NCBI RefSeq assembly: GCF_010974825.1
Contig: NZ_JAAILA010000030.1
Location: 1 to 47,728 of the forward strand
Length of the DNA stretch: 47,728 nucleotides
From: Aeromonas rivipollensis
GTDB lineage: Bacteria > Pseudomonadota > Gammaproteobacteria > Enterobacterales > Aeromonadaceae
Direction of reading: 5' to 3'
Shown in pieces: positions 1 to 9,290 of the stretch. The number at the start of each line of letters is the position of its first letter. Position 1 is the stretch's first letter. The notes under the pieces are model-generated. The model was not told the DNA's origin. It saw only the letters and a list, made by a program, of their open reading frames with translations, and ran no database searches. The translations under genes and the position numbers were made by a program.

Positions 1-47
1 ACTTTAAGAACACAGCCTAGCCTCGTCTCGACCAGCTCCTCGATCAA

Positions 48-82
48 TTCCCTCTCCCTCCGGGAGAGGGCTAGGGTGAGGG
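48..82. repeat. REP-like hairpin repeat, B-type copy 1
   Basis: A perfect-arm hairpin (CCCTCTCCC, short TCC centre, GGGAGAGGG) is followed by a tail reading CTAGGGTGAGGG. The same 35-base unit recurs almost unchanged at 616-650 and 5223-5257, so it is a dispersed repeat and not a gene-specific terminator. It lies 63 bases upstream of the DUF559 gene. The sequence just before the hairpin (TCCTCGATC) is shared with the copy at 616. Confidence 0.8.
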
Positions 83-144
83 ACAACGGCGAAGAACAAA
101 CTCAGCGATATACCTAGTGAGTCAAACAGCTCTGGATCAATCCC

Positions 145-480
145 ATGAAAACCCACCTCTTTGCCAAGCGACTGAGAGCCGAGGCGACCCTGGCCGAACA
201 GAGGCTCTGGTTTCAGCTGCGCAATCGCCGGTTTGAGGGGCTCAAATTCCGCCGCCAGTTCCCTATTGGGCCCTACACAGTGGACTTCATCTGCCTGGAA
301 CAGCGGCTGGTGATCGAGGTCGACGGCTCGCAACATAACCAGCCGGAAGGTCAACAACAGGATGAGGCCAGAACCGCCTATCTCAATGGCGAAGGGTTTC
401 GGGTGATCAGGGTGTGGAATAACGAGGTGCTGGGCCAGATGGATGGGGTACTGGCGTTTATCAGACTGTCATTGCAGTGA
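145..480 (+). CDS. DUF559 domain protein, Vsr-like putative endonuclease
   Basis: The product is 111 residues, the usual length of stand-alone DUF559 proteins, whose fold belongs to the very-short-patch-repair (Vsr) branch of PD-(D/E)xK nucleases. The sequence shows the family core: an N-terminal helical segment with LRAEATLAEQRLW, then FRRQFPIGPYTVDFIC with Asp47, then LVIEVDGSQHN with Glu58, Asp60 and His64 as likely metal or catalytic residues, and a C-terminal strand GFRVIRVWNNEV. Substrate and role are unknown for most members; DNA cleavage or nicking is inferred from the fold. It stands alone, with REP-like hairpins on both sides (48-82, 486-538, 616-650), which suggests it may act on or travel with those repeats. 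The start codon is the first good ATG; no strong ribosome binding site is visible. Confidence 0.85.
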   Translation: MKTHLFAKRLRAEATLAEQRLWFQLRNRRFEGLKFRRQFPIGPYTVDFICLEQRLVIEVDGSQHNQPEGQQQDEARTAYLNGEGFRVIRVWNNEVLGQMDGVLAFIRLSLQ

Positions 481-485
481 CTGGC

Positions 486-538
486 CCCCTCATCCCCAAT
501 CCTTCTCCCATTCTTTTGCAATGGAGTGGGAGAAGGGA
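486..538. repeat. REP-like hairpin repeat, A-type copy 1
   Basis: The sequence CCCCTCATCCCCAATCCTTC runs into a hairpin (CTTCTCCC ... GGGAGAAG) with an unusually long loop of about 20 bases. It is an inverted relative of the B-type unit and the equivalent of the A copy at 5142-5182. It begins only six bases after the DUF559 stop codon, so it could also act as that gene's 3' hairpin. Confidence 0.7.
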
Positions 539-615
539 GTGGATACCTGGTCTGTGGAAAAATCTTGGCTCAACCTGCATGACCAACCCACAACGCCCAA
601 CAAATCCTCGATCGG

Positions 616-650
616 TTCCCTCTCCCTCCGGGAGAGGGCCAGGGTGAGGG
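616..650. repeat. REP-like hairpin repeat, B-type copy 2
   Basis: This is the same unit as 48-82, differing mainly in CC for CT after the hairpin. With the A copy at 486-538 it forms an inverted doublet with 77 bases between, resembling BIME/REPIN architecture. It ends seven bases before the stop codon of the convergent DUF2252 gene. Confidence 0.8.
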
Positions 651-657
651 AAAGCGC

Positions 658-2070
658 TCAACGGGCCTCTGAGGCGACCGGCAGCTCCCCGCGGGCGATG
701 GCGGCCAGCAGCAGGGCGTGATCTTCCCGGGTGCGCTGGCCATAGGCCACGGCGAAGTCGGCGATGGCCTCATCCATCACCTCCGACTTGCCGAGGTAGC
801 CGGCGATCTGGGCCGCATCCCCGGACTTGGCATGGGCCAGCGCCAGTGCCCAGCCGCACAGCTGGCAATACTCGACGAAGTGGCGGGGCTTGACCATGCC
901 AGGGGTGATGTCGATGCCCCCCTTCATGTCCCGCAGCTGGCGCACGTAGAAGTGACGGCCCCTGAGATCGCACCAGCCGAGGAAGATATCCGGCGATCCC
1001 TGGATCATCCGCTGGCCCCGCACCACCCGCCGCCCCTGGTTGCCACTGTCGTCTTCCGAGGTGAAATAGGGGGCCAGCACCGAGGGTTGCGCTTCTTTGA
1101 CCTGCAAGAAGAGGGGATCGTCATCGTCGGCGCCGGTCAGCAGGATCACCCAGCAGCGGGTGCCCACGCTGCCCACCCCCACCACCTTGCGCGCCACGTC
1201 CACGACCCTGTAGCGGCGCAGCAGTATGCGCCTGTCCTCCGGCAGGGAGGCGAGATAGGCCTCCAGCAACTCGCCGAGCACCTCATAGACGGCCTCCCCG
1301 TCCTCGGTGTGGGTCTCGCGGATGACGAAGGGGTGGAGCTCGCGGATCCTGTGCTGATCGTCTACCAGATCCGTCATCTTGCCGAGCACCTGCAGGTGAT
1401 TGCGGCTGCGGGCCTTGGCGAAGGTGGCCTTGACCCTTCTATGGGCATCGACGGAGAAGGCGTCGAGCACCGAGGCCTGTTCGATGTGATCGTACCAGAC
1501 CCTCATAAAGCCCATCTTGCCGTATTCCCGCAGCTTGGTGCGGTAACCGGTCGCTATCATCCTGGCCGCCTCCCGCTGGCGGGCGGCGTCGGCCCCCAGG
1601 TACTCGGCCGCCACCAGGGCGCTGGCGGCCAGGCGCTTGAGATCCCACTCCCAGGGGCCGAGATGGGTCTCATCGAAGTCGTTGATGGCCAGCACCAGGT
1701 TGCGCTCGGCGCTCGCATAGAGGCCGATGTTGGCGACATGCATATCGCCACAGGCCTGGACCATGAGGCCGGAGTGGGGGGTGGCGACGAGATCCCCCGC
1801 CATGATGGCGGCCGCACCGCGCAGGAAGGCGAAGGGGGACTCCTGCATCCTGGCATGGCGCACCGGCACCAGCTGCTTCAAGCGAGTGGCGGCCTGGGCC
1901 TTGAGCACGGCGATGGGATCCCTGTCATAGGGTGCGGGCGGCAGCCAGGAGTGCGCTTCGCGAGGAAACTGTTCCCGCAGGGCCTTGCCGGCGGCGAACC
2001 GCTGCGCAATGGAGAGCCGTGGCGTGGTGAAGTGCGCCAATATAGCCCGAGACGTTGCCTTTCTGGTCAT
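658..2070 (-). CDS. DUF2252 family protein (APH-kinase-like fold)
   Basis: The 470-residue product matches DUF2252, a widespread family of unknown function. Residues 106-115 read ACGDMHVANI and residues 129-134 read INDFDE. Together they look like the catalytic loop and metal-binding Asp of aminoglycoside-phosphotransferase-like kinases, so a small-molecule kinase activity is possible but unproven. The start at 2070 was chosen because AGGAGG lies 6-9 bases upstream and the protein then begins MTRKATSRAI; an upstream in-frame extension lacks such a site. It lies 98 bases downstream of the TetR gene on the same strand and could be read from that transcript. It converges on the DUF559/REP region. 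Confidence 0.82.
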   Translation of the reverse strand: MTRKATSRAILAHFTTPRLSIAQRFAAGKALREQFPREAHSWLPPAPYDRDPIAVLKAQAATRLKQLVPVRHARMQESPFAFLRGAAAIMAGDLVATPHSGLMVQACGDMHVANIGLYASAERNLVLAINDFDETHLGPWEWDLKRLAASALVAAEYLGADAARQREAARMIATGYRTKLREYGKMGFMRVWYDHIEQASVLDAFSVDAHRRVKATFAKARSRNHLQVLGKMTDLVDDQHRIRELHPFVIRETHTEDGEAVYEVLGELLEAYLASLPEDRRILLRRYRVVDVARKVVGVGSVGTRCWVILLTGADDDDPLFLQVKEAQPSVLAPYFTSEDDSGNQGRRVVRGQRMIQGSPDIFLGWCDLRGRHFYVRQLRDMKGGIDITPGMVKPRHFVEYCQLCGWALALAHAKSGDAAQIAGYLGKSEVMDEAIADFAVAYGQRTREDHALLLAAIARGELPVASEAR

Positions 2071-2168
2071 TCCCTTTCCTCCTGCCGATATCCTCACCAT
2101 CAAGATGGAAGAGGGGGCAGGCAGGGGCAAGCAGCGGGGACAAATATAGGGCCTGGGCCTGACCGGAT

Positions 2169-2741
2169 TCAGCGCCTGGGGGTCAGGGCCGCCATCAGCT
2201 GGTCGACGACCGCACCCAGCAGGGCGCGGTCTGGGTGGCACTGGGCGAAGGTCACCAGCCCCTGGATGTTGACCTGCAAGAAGGCGGTGAGGGTGGGGAT
2301 GTCGCCCCCGGGGGCCAGCTCCCCCCGCTCGCTGGCCTGATGCAGCAGCTGCGCCAGGTCGCTTTCCAGCTCGCCATAGATGACCTTGAAGCGCAGGTGC
2401 AGCTCTTCGTCCTGCTCCGCCAGCTCCATCAGGGTGCGGGTCAGCAGGCAGGAGCCCTGCAGGGCATCGTCCACCAGCTGGGTGAAGAAGGCCTTCAGCC
2501 CGGCCAGCGGGCTCGGCTGATCAAAGCAGCGACGGCGCTGGGCGCCCTTCTCCTGCACATAGTGATCGACCGTCGCCAGCAGCAGCCCCCGCTTGTTGCC
2601 AAAGGCGGCATAGAGACTGCCCGGGTGCAGCCCGGTCGCCGCCACCAGATCCTGCATGGTGGTCTTGGCATAGCCTCTGGCACGAAACGCCTCCATGGCG
2701 CTTCGCAGGACAAGGTCCCGATCAAATTCGGCACTGCGCAT
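2169..2741 (-). CDS. TetR family transcriptional regulator
   Basis: The 190-residue product has an N-terminal TetR DNA-binding domain (about residues 5-50) with the typical helix-turn-helix stretch TTMQDLVAATGLHPGSLYAA and the YxxFGNKxGLL motif after it, then a helical ligand-binding domain. Its nearest style is the group that represses enoate or NAD(P)H-quinone reductases (NemR/AcuR-like); NemR senses electrophiles through cysteines. This protein has a few cysteines (one in CFDQPS, one in GSCLLT) that could serve similarly, but that is inference. The start at 2741 has GGAGA just upstream. The gene is divergent from the Old Yellow Enzyme gene at 2911, and two like inverted repeats lie between them, so autorepression and control of that gene are likely. 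Confidence 0.88.
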   Translation of the reverse strand: MRSAEFDRDLVLRSAMEAFRARGYAKTTMQDLVAATGLHPGSLYAAFGNKRGLLLATVDHYVQEKGAQRRRCFDQPSPLAGLKAFFTQLVDDALQGSCLLTRTLMELAEQDEELHLRFKVIYGELESDLAQLLHQASERGELAPGGDIPTLTAFLQVNIQGLVTFAQCHPDRALLGAVVDQLMAALTPRR

Positions 2742-2823
2742 GGGATCTCCGCTGGCAAGGACCCGGCGTACCGGGGAACAGGGCGGCAAGTTTACCCCAG
2801 CAGGCAGGCAAGACCAATCCATG

Positions 2824-2886
2824 TTGAATGCTTGTTCAAAAAAGACTTGCGTACAAACCAAAAAACGTCTTGAATGCCCATTCAAG
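2824..2886. promoter_or_regulatory. Paired 16-bp inverted repeats, probable TetR operators
   Basis: Two copies of the same dyad lie between the divergent TetR and nemA-like genes: TTGAATGCTTGTTCAA at 2824-2839 and TTGAATGCCCATTCAA at 2870-2885. The second is extended by one more matching base pair on each side. Their centres are 46 bases apart. The shared pattern TTGAATG-N2-(T/C)(G/A)TTCAA and the position between a regulator and its likely target make them the obvious repressor sites. The 2870 copy sits 25 bases before the nemA start. Confidence 0.7.
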
Positions 2887-2910
2887 AATCACCCCCTGAG
2901 GACGCTCTGC

Positions 2911-3948
2911 ATGGATACCCTGTTTCAACCTTACCGCCTCAACGGCACCCTCACCCTCGCGAATCGCTTCATGATGGCCCCCCTCACCCGCTGCATGGCG
3001 GGCCCGGGACTGGTGCCGACCGAGCAGATGGCCGCCTACTATGGCCGCCGCGCCGACATAGGCCTCATCATCTCCGAGGCCACCATCATTCGCCCGGACG
3101 GCCAGGGCTATCCCAACACCCCGGGTATCTACAGCCCTGAGCAGATCGCAGGCTGGAAACAGGTCACCGAGGCCGTGCACGCCAAGGGGGGCAAGATCTT
3201 CGCCCAGCTGTGGCACGTGGGTCGCCTCTCCCACCCCTTCTTCCACCATGCCGAGGTGCTGGCACCGTCCGCAGTCGCCCATGAAGGCACTGTGCCGCGC
3301 ATGCGCGAGCTGGTGTATCAGGTGCCCCGCGCCCTGACGGTGGCCGAGATTGGCCAGCTGGTCGAGGATTACGCCCAGGCCGCCGCCAACGCCATAGAGG
3401 CGGGCTTTGATGGTGTGGAGATCCACGGTGCCAACGGCTACCTCATCGACCAGTTCCTGCACCATTCGAGCAACCTGCGCACCGACCAGTACGGCCAGAC
3501 CCCGGAGAACATGAGCCGCTTCGCCCTGGAGGTGGTGGACGCCATCAACGCCCGCATCGGCAGCGAGCGGGTGGGCCTGCGCCTCTCCCCCGGCGCCTAT
3601 GTCCATCTGGCGGGCAGCCCGGCAGATCGCGCCGTGTTCGACCATCTGCTGGCCGAGCTGAACAAGCGCGCCCTGGCCTATCTGCACCTCGGCATCTTCG
3701 ATGACAGCCTCACCTTCGACTACCTGGATGGCCGCGCCTCCGACTACCTGCGCGCCCACTACGACGGCCACCTGGTGGGGGTCGGCAACTACAGTGCCGA
3801 GACCGCCTCCGAGGCGATCAAGGCGGATCGCTTCGACCTCGTCGCCATCGGTCGCCCCCTCATCGCCAACCCGGATTACCTGAGCAAGCTCAAGGCCGCC
3901 GAGCCCCTGGTGCCCTACTCGGAGGCCATGCTGGCGGAATTGGTATAA
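2911..3948 (+). CDS. nemA: Old Yellow Enzyme family alkene reductase (NemA-like)
   Basis: The 345-residue product is an FMN-dependent NAD(P)H:enoate or N-ethylmaleimide reductase. It has the TIM-barrel order of the family: MAPLTRC near residue 22, WHVGRLSHP at 101-109, the active-site pair His172/Asn175 with Tyr177 in IHGANGYL, and the FMN-phosphate end region VGVGNYSAE and VAIGRPLIANPD. These enzymes reduce activated C=C bonds, nitro-esters and quinones in the cytoplasm and help clear electrophiles. The start at 2911 gives the usual N-terminus MDTLFQPYRLNGTLTLANR; a longer reading frame upstream runs into the TetR promoter and is rejected. It is monocistronic, ended by a terminator near 4110. 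The gene symbol is assigned by family resemblance; other OYE paralogues are possible. Confidence 0.85.
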   Translation: MDTLFQPYRLNGTLTLANRFMMAPLTRCMAGPGLVPTEQMAAYYGRRADIGLIISEATIIRPDGQGYPNTPGIYSPEQIAGWKQVTEAVHAKGGKIFAQLWHVGRLSHPFFHHAEVLAPSAVAHEGTVPRMRELVYQVPRALTVAEIGQLVEDYAQAAANAIEAGFDGVEIHGANGYLIDQFLHHSSNLRTDQYGQTPENMSRFALEVVDAINARIGSERVGLRLSPGAYVHLAGSPADRAVFDHLLAELNKRALAYLHLGIFDDSLTFDYLDGRASDYLRAHYDGHLVGVGNYSAETASEAIKADRFDLVAIGRPLIANPDYLSKLKAAEPLVPYSEAMLAELV

Positions 3949-4109
3949 ACCGCGCCGCGCCCTGAGACAGCTCTGTGGCCGGCACCATGCTGTCGAAGCT
4001 GGTGCAAGCCGCCAGATCCGAGCCATACACAGGCCGGGCCGCCGTTGCCCGGCCAGCTTGTTCCTGACCAAGGATGGGATCCGCGCCCTGGCGCGGGTTT
4101 CCAATGTTT

Positions 4110-4134
4110 GGGCCCCTCTCCCGGGCCCTTTTTT
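4110..4134 (+). terminator. Rho-independent terminator after nemA-like gene
   Basis: Stem GGGCCC/GGGCCC with a seven-base loop is followed directly by six T. It lies 160 bases after the oxidoreductase stop codon and just before the promoter of the MarR-GNAT gene. Confidence 0.75.
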
Positions 4135-4160
4135 GTGCCCGTCTTTTGCCTCGGAAAGTA

Positions 4161-4205
4161 GTTGCCATCAACAACCAGTTGGCTATATTGGTTGAAGGTA
4201 ACAAC
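4161..4205 (+). promoter_or_regulatory. Promoter with GTTG-CAAC dyads before MarR-GNAT gene
   Basis: A -35-like TTGCCA (4162-4167) and a -10-like TATATT (4184-4189) are separated by 16 bases. The -35 box lies inside the dyad GTTGCCATCAAC (4161-4172), and a second GTTG-N7-CAAC dyad follows the -10 box at 4191-4205. MarR proteins usually bind such dyads over their own promoter, so autoregulation is likely. Confidence 0.6.
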
Positions 4206-4223
4206 CAGAAGGACACTCACAAG

Positions 4224-5135
4224 ATGGATCCCCGCCCCCTGCGCGCCCTGTCACGGGAACTGGTACGCGAACTCGGCATGCTCTCCCAGCAGTGCGGCTC
4301 TTTGGCCCTCAGCCCCCTGGAGGCACACCTGCTCATCGAGCTGGAGAGCGGCCCCGCCACCAATCAGCAACTGGCCGAGCGGCTGCGCATCGACAAGTCC
4401 AATGCCAGCCGCCCCCTGGCCCGCCTCGCAGAGCGGGAGCTGATCGCCTGGCAGCCGCACCCCTCGGACGGGCGCAGCAAGCAGGCGACCCTCACCGATC
4501 AGGGATGCACGCAACTCCACGATCTGCACCGGCAGATGGATGAGGCCATGGCCGAGACCCTGGCCCAGCTCGCCCCCGAGGAGCGCGAGCGGCTCTGGGA
4601 GGGCATGCGGCTCTATCGCAGCGCCCTCTCCCGCGCCCGCCGCCAGCAGGGCTATCGCATCAGGCCCATAGCGCCTGAGGACAATGCCGCCATCGCCGCC
4701 GTGATCCGGGCCGTCTCCGCCGAGTACGGCCTCACCGCCGACAAGGGCTACGGGGTGGCGGATCCCAATCTCGACTTCCTCCATGAGACCTATCAGGGCG
4801 AGCAGAGCCGGTATTGGGTCATAGAGGGGCCGGACGGCGCCATTCTCGGCGGCGGCGGCATAGCCCCCCTGGCGGGGGAAGCCGGGACCTGCGAGCTGCA
4901 GAAGATGTACTTCCTGCCCGCCCTGCGCGGCCTGGGGCTGGGGCGGCGGCTGGTGCTGCAGGCCCTGGCGGAGGCACGCACCCTCGGATACCTGCGCTGC
5001 TATCTGGAGACCACCGCCGATCTGCGAGAAGCCACCAGCCTCTACGAGTCGCTCGGCTTCGAGCACCTGCCGGGCCCGCTGGGTTGCACCGGCCACGACG
5101 CCTGCGAGATCTGCATGGTGCTGGATCTGGAGTAG
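4224..5135 (+). CDS. MarR-GNAT fusion: HTH regulator with acetyltransferase domain
   Basis: The 303-residue product joins two domains. Residues 1-140 are a MarR winged helix ([19 protein letters not shown] is the recognition region, with the wing around [13 protein letters not shown]). Residues 143-303 are a GNAT N-acetyltransferase with the acetyl-CoA loop [11 protein letters not shown] near residue 235. Proteins of this layout are common in proteobacteria; the substrate of the acetyltransferase half is generally unknown. One idea is that the GNAT half senses or modifies a small molecule that releases the MarR half from DNA. The start at 4224 has AAGGA ten bases upstream. The gene is alone, downstream of a strong promoter-like element overlapped by inverted repeats. 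Confidence 0.85.
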   Translation: MDPRPLRALSRELVRELGMLSQQCGSLALSPLEAHLLIELESGPATNQQLAERLRIDKSNASRPLARLAERELIAWQPHPSDGRSKQATLTDQGCTQLHDLHRQMDEAMAETLAQLAPEERERLWEGMRLYRSALSRARRQQGYRIRPIAPEDNAAIAAVIRAVSAEYGLTADKGYGVADPNLDFLHETYQGEQSRYWVIEGPDGAILGGGGIAPLAGEAGTCELQKMYFLPALRGLGLGRRLVLQALAEARTLGYLRCYLETTADLREATSLYESLGFEHLPGPLGCTGHDACEICMVLDLE

Positions 5136-5141
5136 AGCGCC

Positions 5142-5182
5142 CCCTCATCCCCAGCCCTTCTCCCGCGAGGGGAGAAGGGTGA
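5142..5182. repeat. REP-like hairpin repeat, A-type copy 2
   Basis: The sequence CCCTCATCCCCAGCCCTTCT runs into a hairpin CCCTTCTCCC-GCGA-GGGGAGAAGGG. It starts seven bases after the MarR-GNAT stop codon, just as copy 1 starts right after the DUF559 stop. Confidence 0.75.
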
Positions 5183-5222
5183 AAAACAGGATTCCGCTCT
5201 CTTTCGGGTAGGCATCAGATGG

Positions 5223-5257
5223 TTCCCTCTCCCTCCGGGAGAGGGCCAGGGTGAGGG
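5223..5257. repeat. REP-like hairpin repeat, B-type copy 3
   Basis: This copy matches 616-650 base for base across the hairpin and tail. With the A copy at 5142-5182 it forms an inverted doublet with 40 bases between. Confidence 0.8.
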
Positions 5258-5324
5258 CCGTTTGCTACCGGCAATAGGCTGGACCATAGCCCCCGGCGCA
5301 TGTCCTTATCAGGCTAAACGACAC

Positions 5325-5360
5325 AAAAAAGAGACCCCGCCGAAGCGGGGTCTCTTTTTT
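5325..5360. terminator. Bidirectional terminator between MarR-GNAT and prfC
   Basis: Stem GAGACCCCGC/GCGGGGTCTC with a CGAA loop is flanked by six A on the left and six T on the right. It can end prfC transcripts (minus strand) and read-through from the left. Confidence 0.9.
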
Positions 5361-5387
5361 GTCAGCCAGCAGGCAAAGACGCAGTTA

Positions 5388-6974
<1,587 letters not shown>

Positions 6975-7164
6975 AATTCGACGTTCTTCTATTGAGCGGC
7001 GGCCTTGGCCCCCGTGGGAATAAATGCGGGACAGCACCTTGGGATCAGGGCTCCCATGCACACAACGACGCCACGCAGCCGGGTCATGGAACCCGCAGGT
7101 GGAAAAAGGAGGAGCGCTGCGTTACATGGGCCTTCTCGCCTGAGTCAAAGCAAAATTGCGCGAC

Positions 7165-7170
7165 ATTATA
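7165..7170 (-). promoter_or_regulatory. prfC: -10 box, candidate prfC promoter
   Basis: Reading the minus strand, a consensus TATAAT preceded by GGG lies about 190 bases before the prfC start. No good -35 box is visible at the expected distance, so this is tentative. Confidence 0.35.
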
Positions 7171-7227
7171 CCCGCGCGAGTGAAAAATACCCAGCCCGGC
7201 ATGAGGGGGCAGAAGGCCGGTTCGGGA

Positions 7228-9102
7228 TCAGGCCGCCTTCACCACCCGGTTGCGCCCCGCCAGCTTGGCTGCGTACATGGCCTCGTCGGCCCGGCGTATC
7301 AGCTCCCCGAGATTGTCATCCTCTGCCCTGTACTCGGCACAGCCGATGCTGACGTGGATGGGGTGATCCTCAGGCACTCCCTCGATGACGAGGCGGGAGA
7401 CCGCAATCCTGACCCGCTCCGCCACCTCGGCCGCCTCCTCAAGCTCGGTATCGGGCAGCAGCACCAGAAACTCCTCCCCTCCGTTGCGCCCTACCCTGTC
7501 CAGGCTGCGCACCTGCTCCTCGATGCAATGGGCCACCGCGGTCAGCACCTGATCCCCCACCTGGTGGCCGAGCCGGTCGTTCACCTTCTTGAAGTGATCT
7601 ATGTCCAGCAGCAGCACGCACAGGGGTTTGCCGCTCTCGCGCGCCTGGCTGAACCATTTGCGCCCCTTGGCCTGGATCTGACGCCGGTTGTGAATGCCCG
7701 TCAGCTCGTCCGTCATGGCGAGGTGCTGCATCTTGCGGGTGCGGCTGCGCTGATGGAGCACCAGTACCCCCATGACCAGCAACGACAGGACCACCACCAG
7801 ATATTGCCAGTAGCGCCGCTCCTGCAACTGCTTGAGCTTTTCTGCCTGCAACTGCTGGCTGGATCTGAGGGTCTGGTTCTCCAGCTCCTTGCGCGCCAGA
7901 TCGAACTCGAAGCGCATCTGCAGGGCCCGCTGCTCCCGCAGCCGCTGATCCAGTGCATGACGGGTCTGCACGAAGGCCTTGAGGCTGGCCAGGGCCTCCG
8001 CGATCCGCCCCTGATGTTCCAGCACCCGGGCGCGCACCTCGTGCACCCAGGCGAGGAAGCGCAGGTTCTGCTCCCGGGCAAAAATCGGCTCGGCCTCGTC
8101 CAGGTGCCGCAGCGCCTCGGCCGGTTTGCCCATGGCATCCAGCACGGTGGCCATGACGATGTGCCAGTGACCCAGGGTCACGCTGTCCGCCCCCTCCCCC
8201 TGATGCAGCAAGGTGGCGGCCTGTTCCAGCTTGGCCATGGCCTGCGCTGTCTTGCCCTGCCTGAGCAATATGGTGGCCAGCTCTATCCTGCTCCAGGCCA
8301 GCACACCGTCCTGCCGCTGCGCCTCATAGTAGCGCTCGGCCTCCACCATCAGGGGCAGCGCCTTGTCGTACTCTGCCGTGTCCACATAGAGCAGCCCCTG
8401 CTGGGTGTGGATATCCACCAGCCGCTCCTGATCCCCCAGCGTCCGGTAGTCGTGCTCCAGCTCCTGGAAATAGCCCTCGGCCCGCTCGAAGAGTCCCATC
8501 CGGCGATAGGCATTGGCGATCCTGGCCAGCACCTCGCGCCCCTTGCTCTCCAGCCCCAGGGTCTCGTAACGGCGATGGGCATCGATCAGCTCCATCAGCC
8601 CCTCGGCCAGCTCCCCCTGGTAGGAGTACATCTCCCCCCGCAAGTTGAGGATGTCGGCCCGCTGCCGCTCATCCCCCAGCCTGCGCGCCAGGGTCAGGGC
8701 GGCGTCGTAGTCCTGCCGCGCCTCGTCCATGTTGCCGAGCAGTTGCTGATGATAACCGCGACAGGCGAGCAGACCGCTCTCGGTGACCCTGTCCTTGCGG
8801 CCCCTCACCTCAGCCAACGCCTTGTCGGCAAACTGCACGGCGCGCAGGAACTCCTCGTCCCGCTCGCTCGGCTGGGCCCAGCACTGCAGGCGGGCGATGC
8901 GCCCCTGCACCTCGGGCGGGTAGTCATCGAGGTGGGCAACCAGGGCGGCGACACGGTCGCGAAACACCTGCAGGGGTGGGGCATCATCCTCCAGCTGCTG
9001 CAGCTCCAGGGAGAGCGCGGGCTCGGTCAGCCGGGGAGACACAGCGAAGGCGGGTGTCACTCCCAGCCATAACAGCAGGCTAATGCCCGTCAGGATCTTC
9101 AT
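7228..9102 (-). CDS. Exported TPR-sensor diguanylate cyclase
   Basis: The 624-residue product begins with a signal peptide (MKILTGISLLLWLGVTPAFA). A long periplasmic region of TPR-like helical repeats follows (about 60-400), then a coiled-coil stretch, one membrane helix (about 430-450, YLVVVLSLLVMGVLVL), and a cytoplasmic GGDEF domain starting at DELTGIHNRR (about 462). The active-site motif is GGEEF near residue 540, which is catalytically competent in the family, and RSLD five residues before it is an intact inhibitory I-site. It should make cyclic di-GMP in response to a periplasmic signal or partner bound by the repeats. It is divergent from a second GGDEF gene at 9291. Confidence 0.9.
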   Translation of the reverse strand: MKILTGISLLLWLGVTPAFAVSPRLTEPALSLELQQLEDDAPPLQVFRDRVAALVAHLDDYPPEVQGRIARLQCWAQPSERDEEFLRAVQFADKALAEVRGRKDRVTESGLLACRGYHQQLLGNMDEARQDYDAALTLARRLGDERQRADILNLRGEMYSYQGELAEGLMELIDAHRRYETLGLESKGREVLARIANAYRRMGLFERAEGYFQELEHDYRTLGDQERLVDIHTQQGLLYVDTAEYDKALPLMVEAERYYEAQRQDGVLAWSRIELATILLRQGKTAQAMAKLEQAATLLHQGEGADSVTLGHWHIVMATVLDAMGKPAEALRHLDEAEPIFAREQNLRFLAWVHEVRARVLEHQGRIAEALASLKAFVQTRHALDQRLREQRALQMRFEFDLARKELENQTLRSSQQLQAEKLKQLQERRYWQYLVVVLSLLVMGVLVLHQRSRTRKMQHLAMTDELTGIHNRRQIQAKGRKWFSQARESGKPLCVLLLDIDHFKKVNDRLGHQVGDQVLTAVAHCIEEQVRSLDRVGRNGGEEFLVLLPDTELEEAAEVAERVRIAVSRLVIEGVPEDHPIHVSIGCAEYRAEDDNLGELIRRADEAMYAAKLAGRNRVVKAA

Positions 9103-9290
9103 GCAGATTCAGTCTCCCCGTTCGATGGCCCGGACGCCGTGCCCACCGCCCCAATCATATCCCTCCTTGTCATGGGCGCACAGCCAAGGCATGCATTGCC
9201 GTGTCAGCGCTCACTCCCGCTATCTCATTCTTTACAGAAGGAAAGTCTGCATCGACTATAAGCGAACTGACACAAGGGAAGGGATGATGA

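Noticed and set aside
1..144. A gene at the left edge
   Set aside because: The open minus-strand frame 4-357 is a shadow of the DUF559 gene; apart from the hairpin at 48-82 nothing is supported.
718..2340. 540-codon open frame opposite the DUF2252 gene
   Set aside because: GC-rich coding DNA here commonly leaves long open frames on the opposite strand. The translation is low-complexity, rich in His, Gly, Leu and Gln, with no domain, while the minus-strand gene has clear motifs. The same applies to the long antisense frames opposite prfC, the TPR-GGDEF gene, ravA, viaA, nemA, glgX, glgB and malQ.
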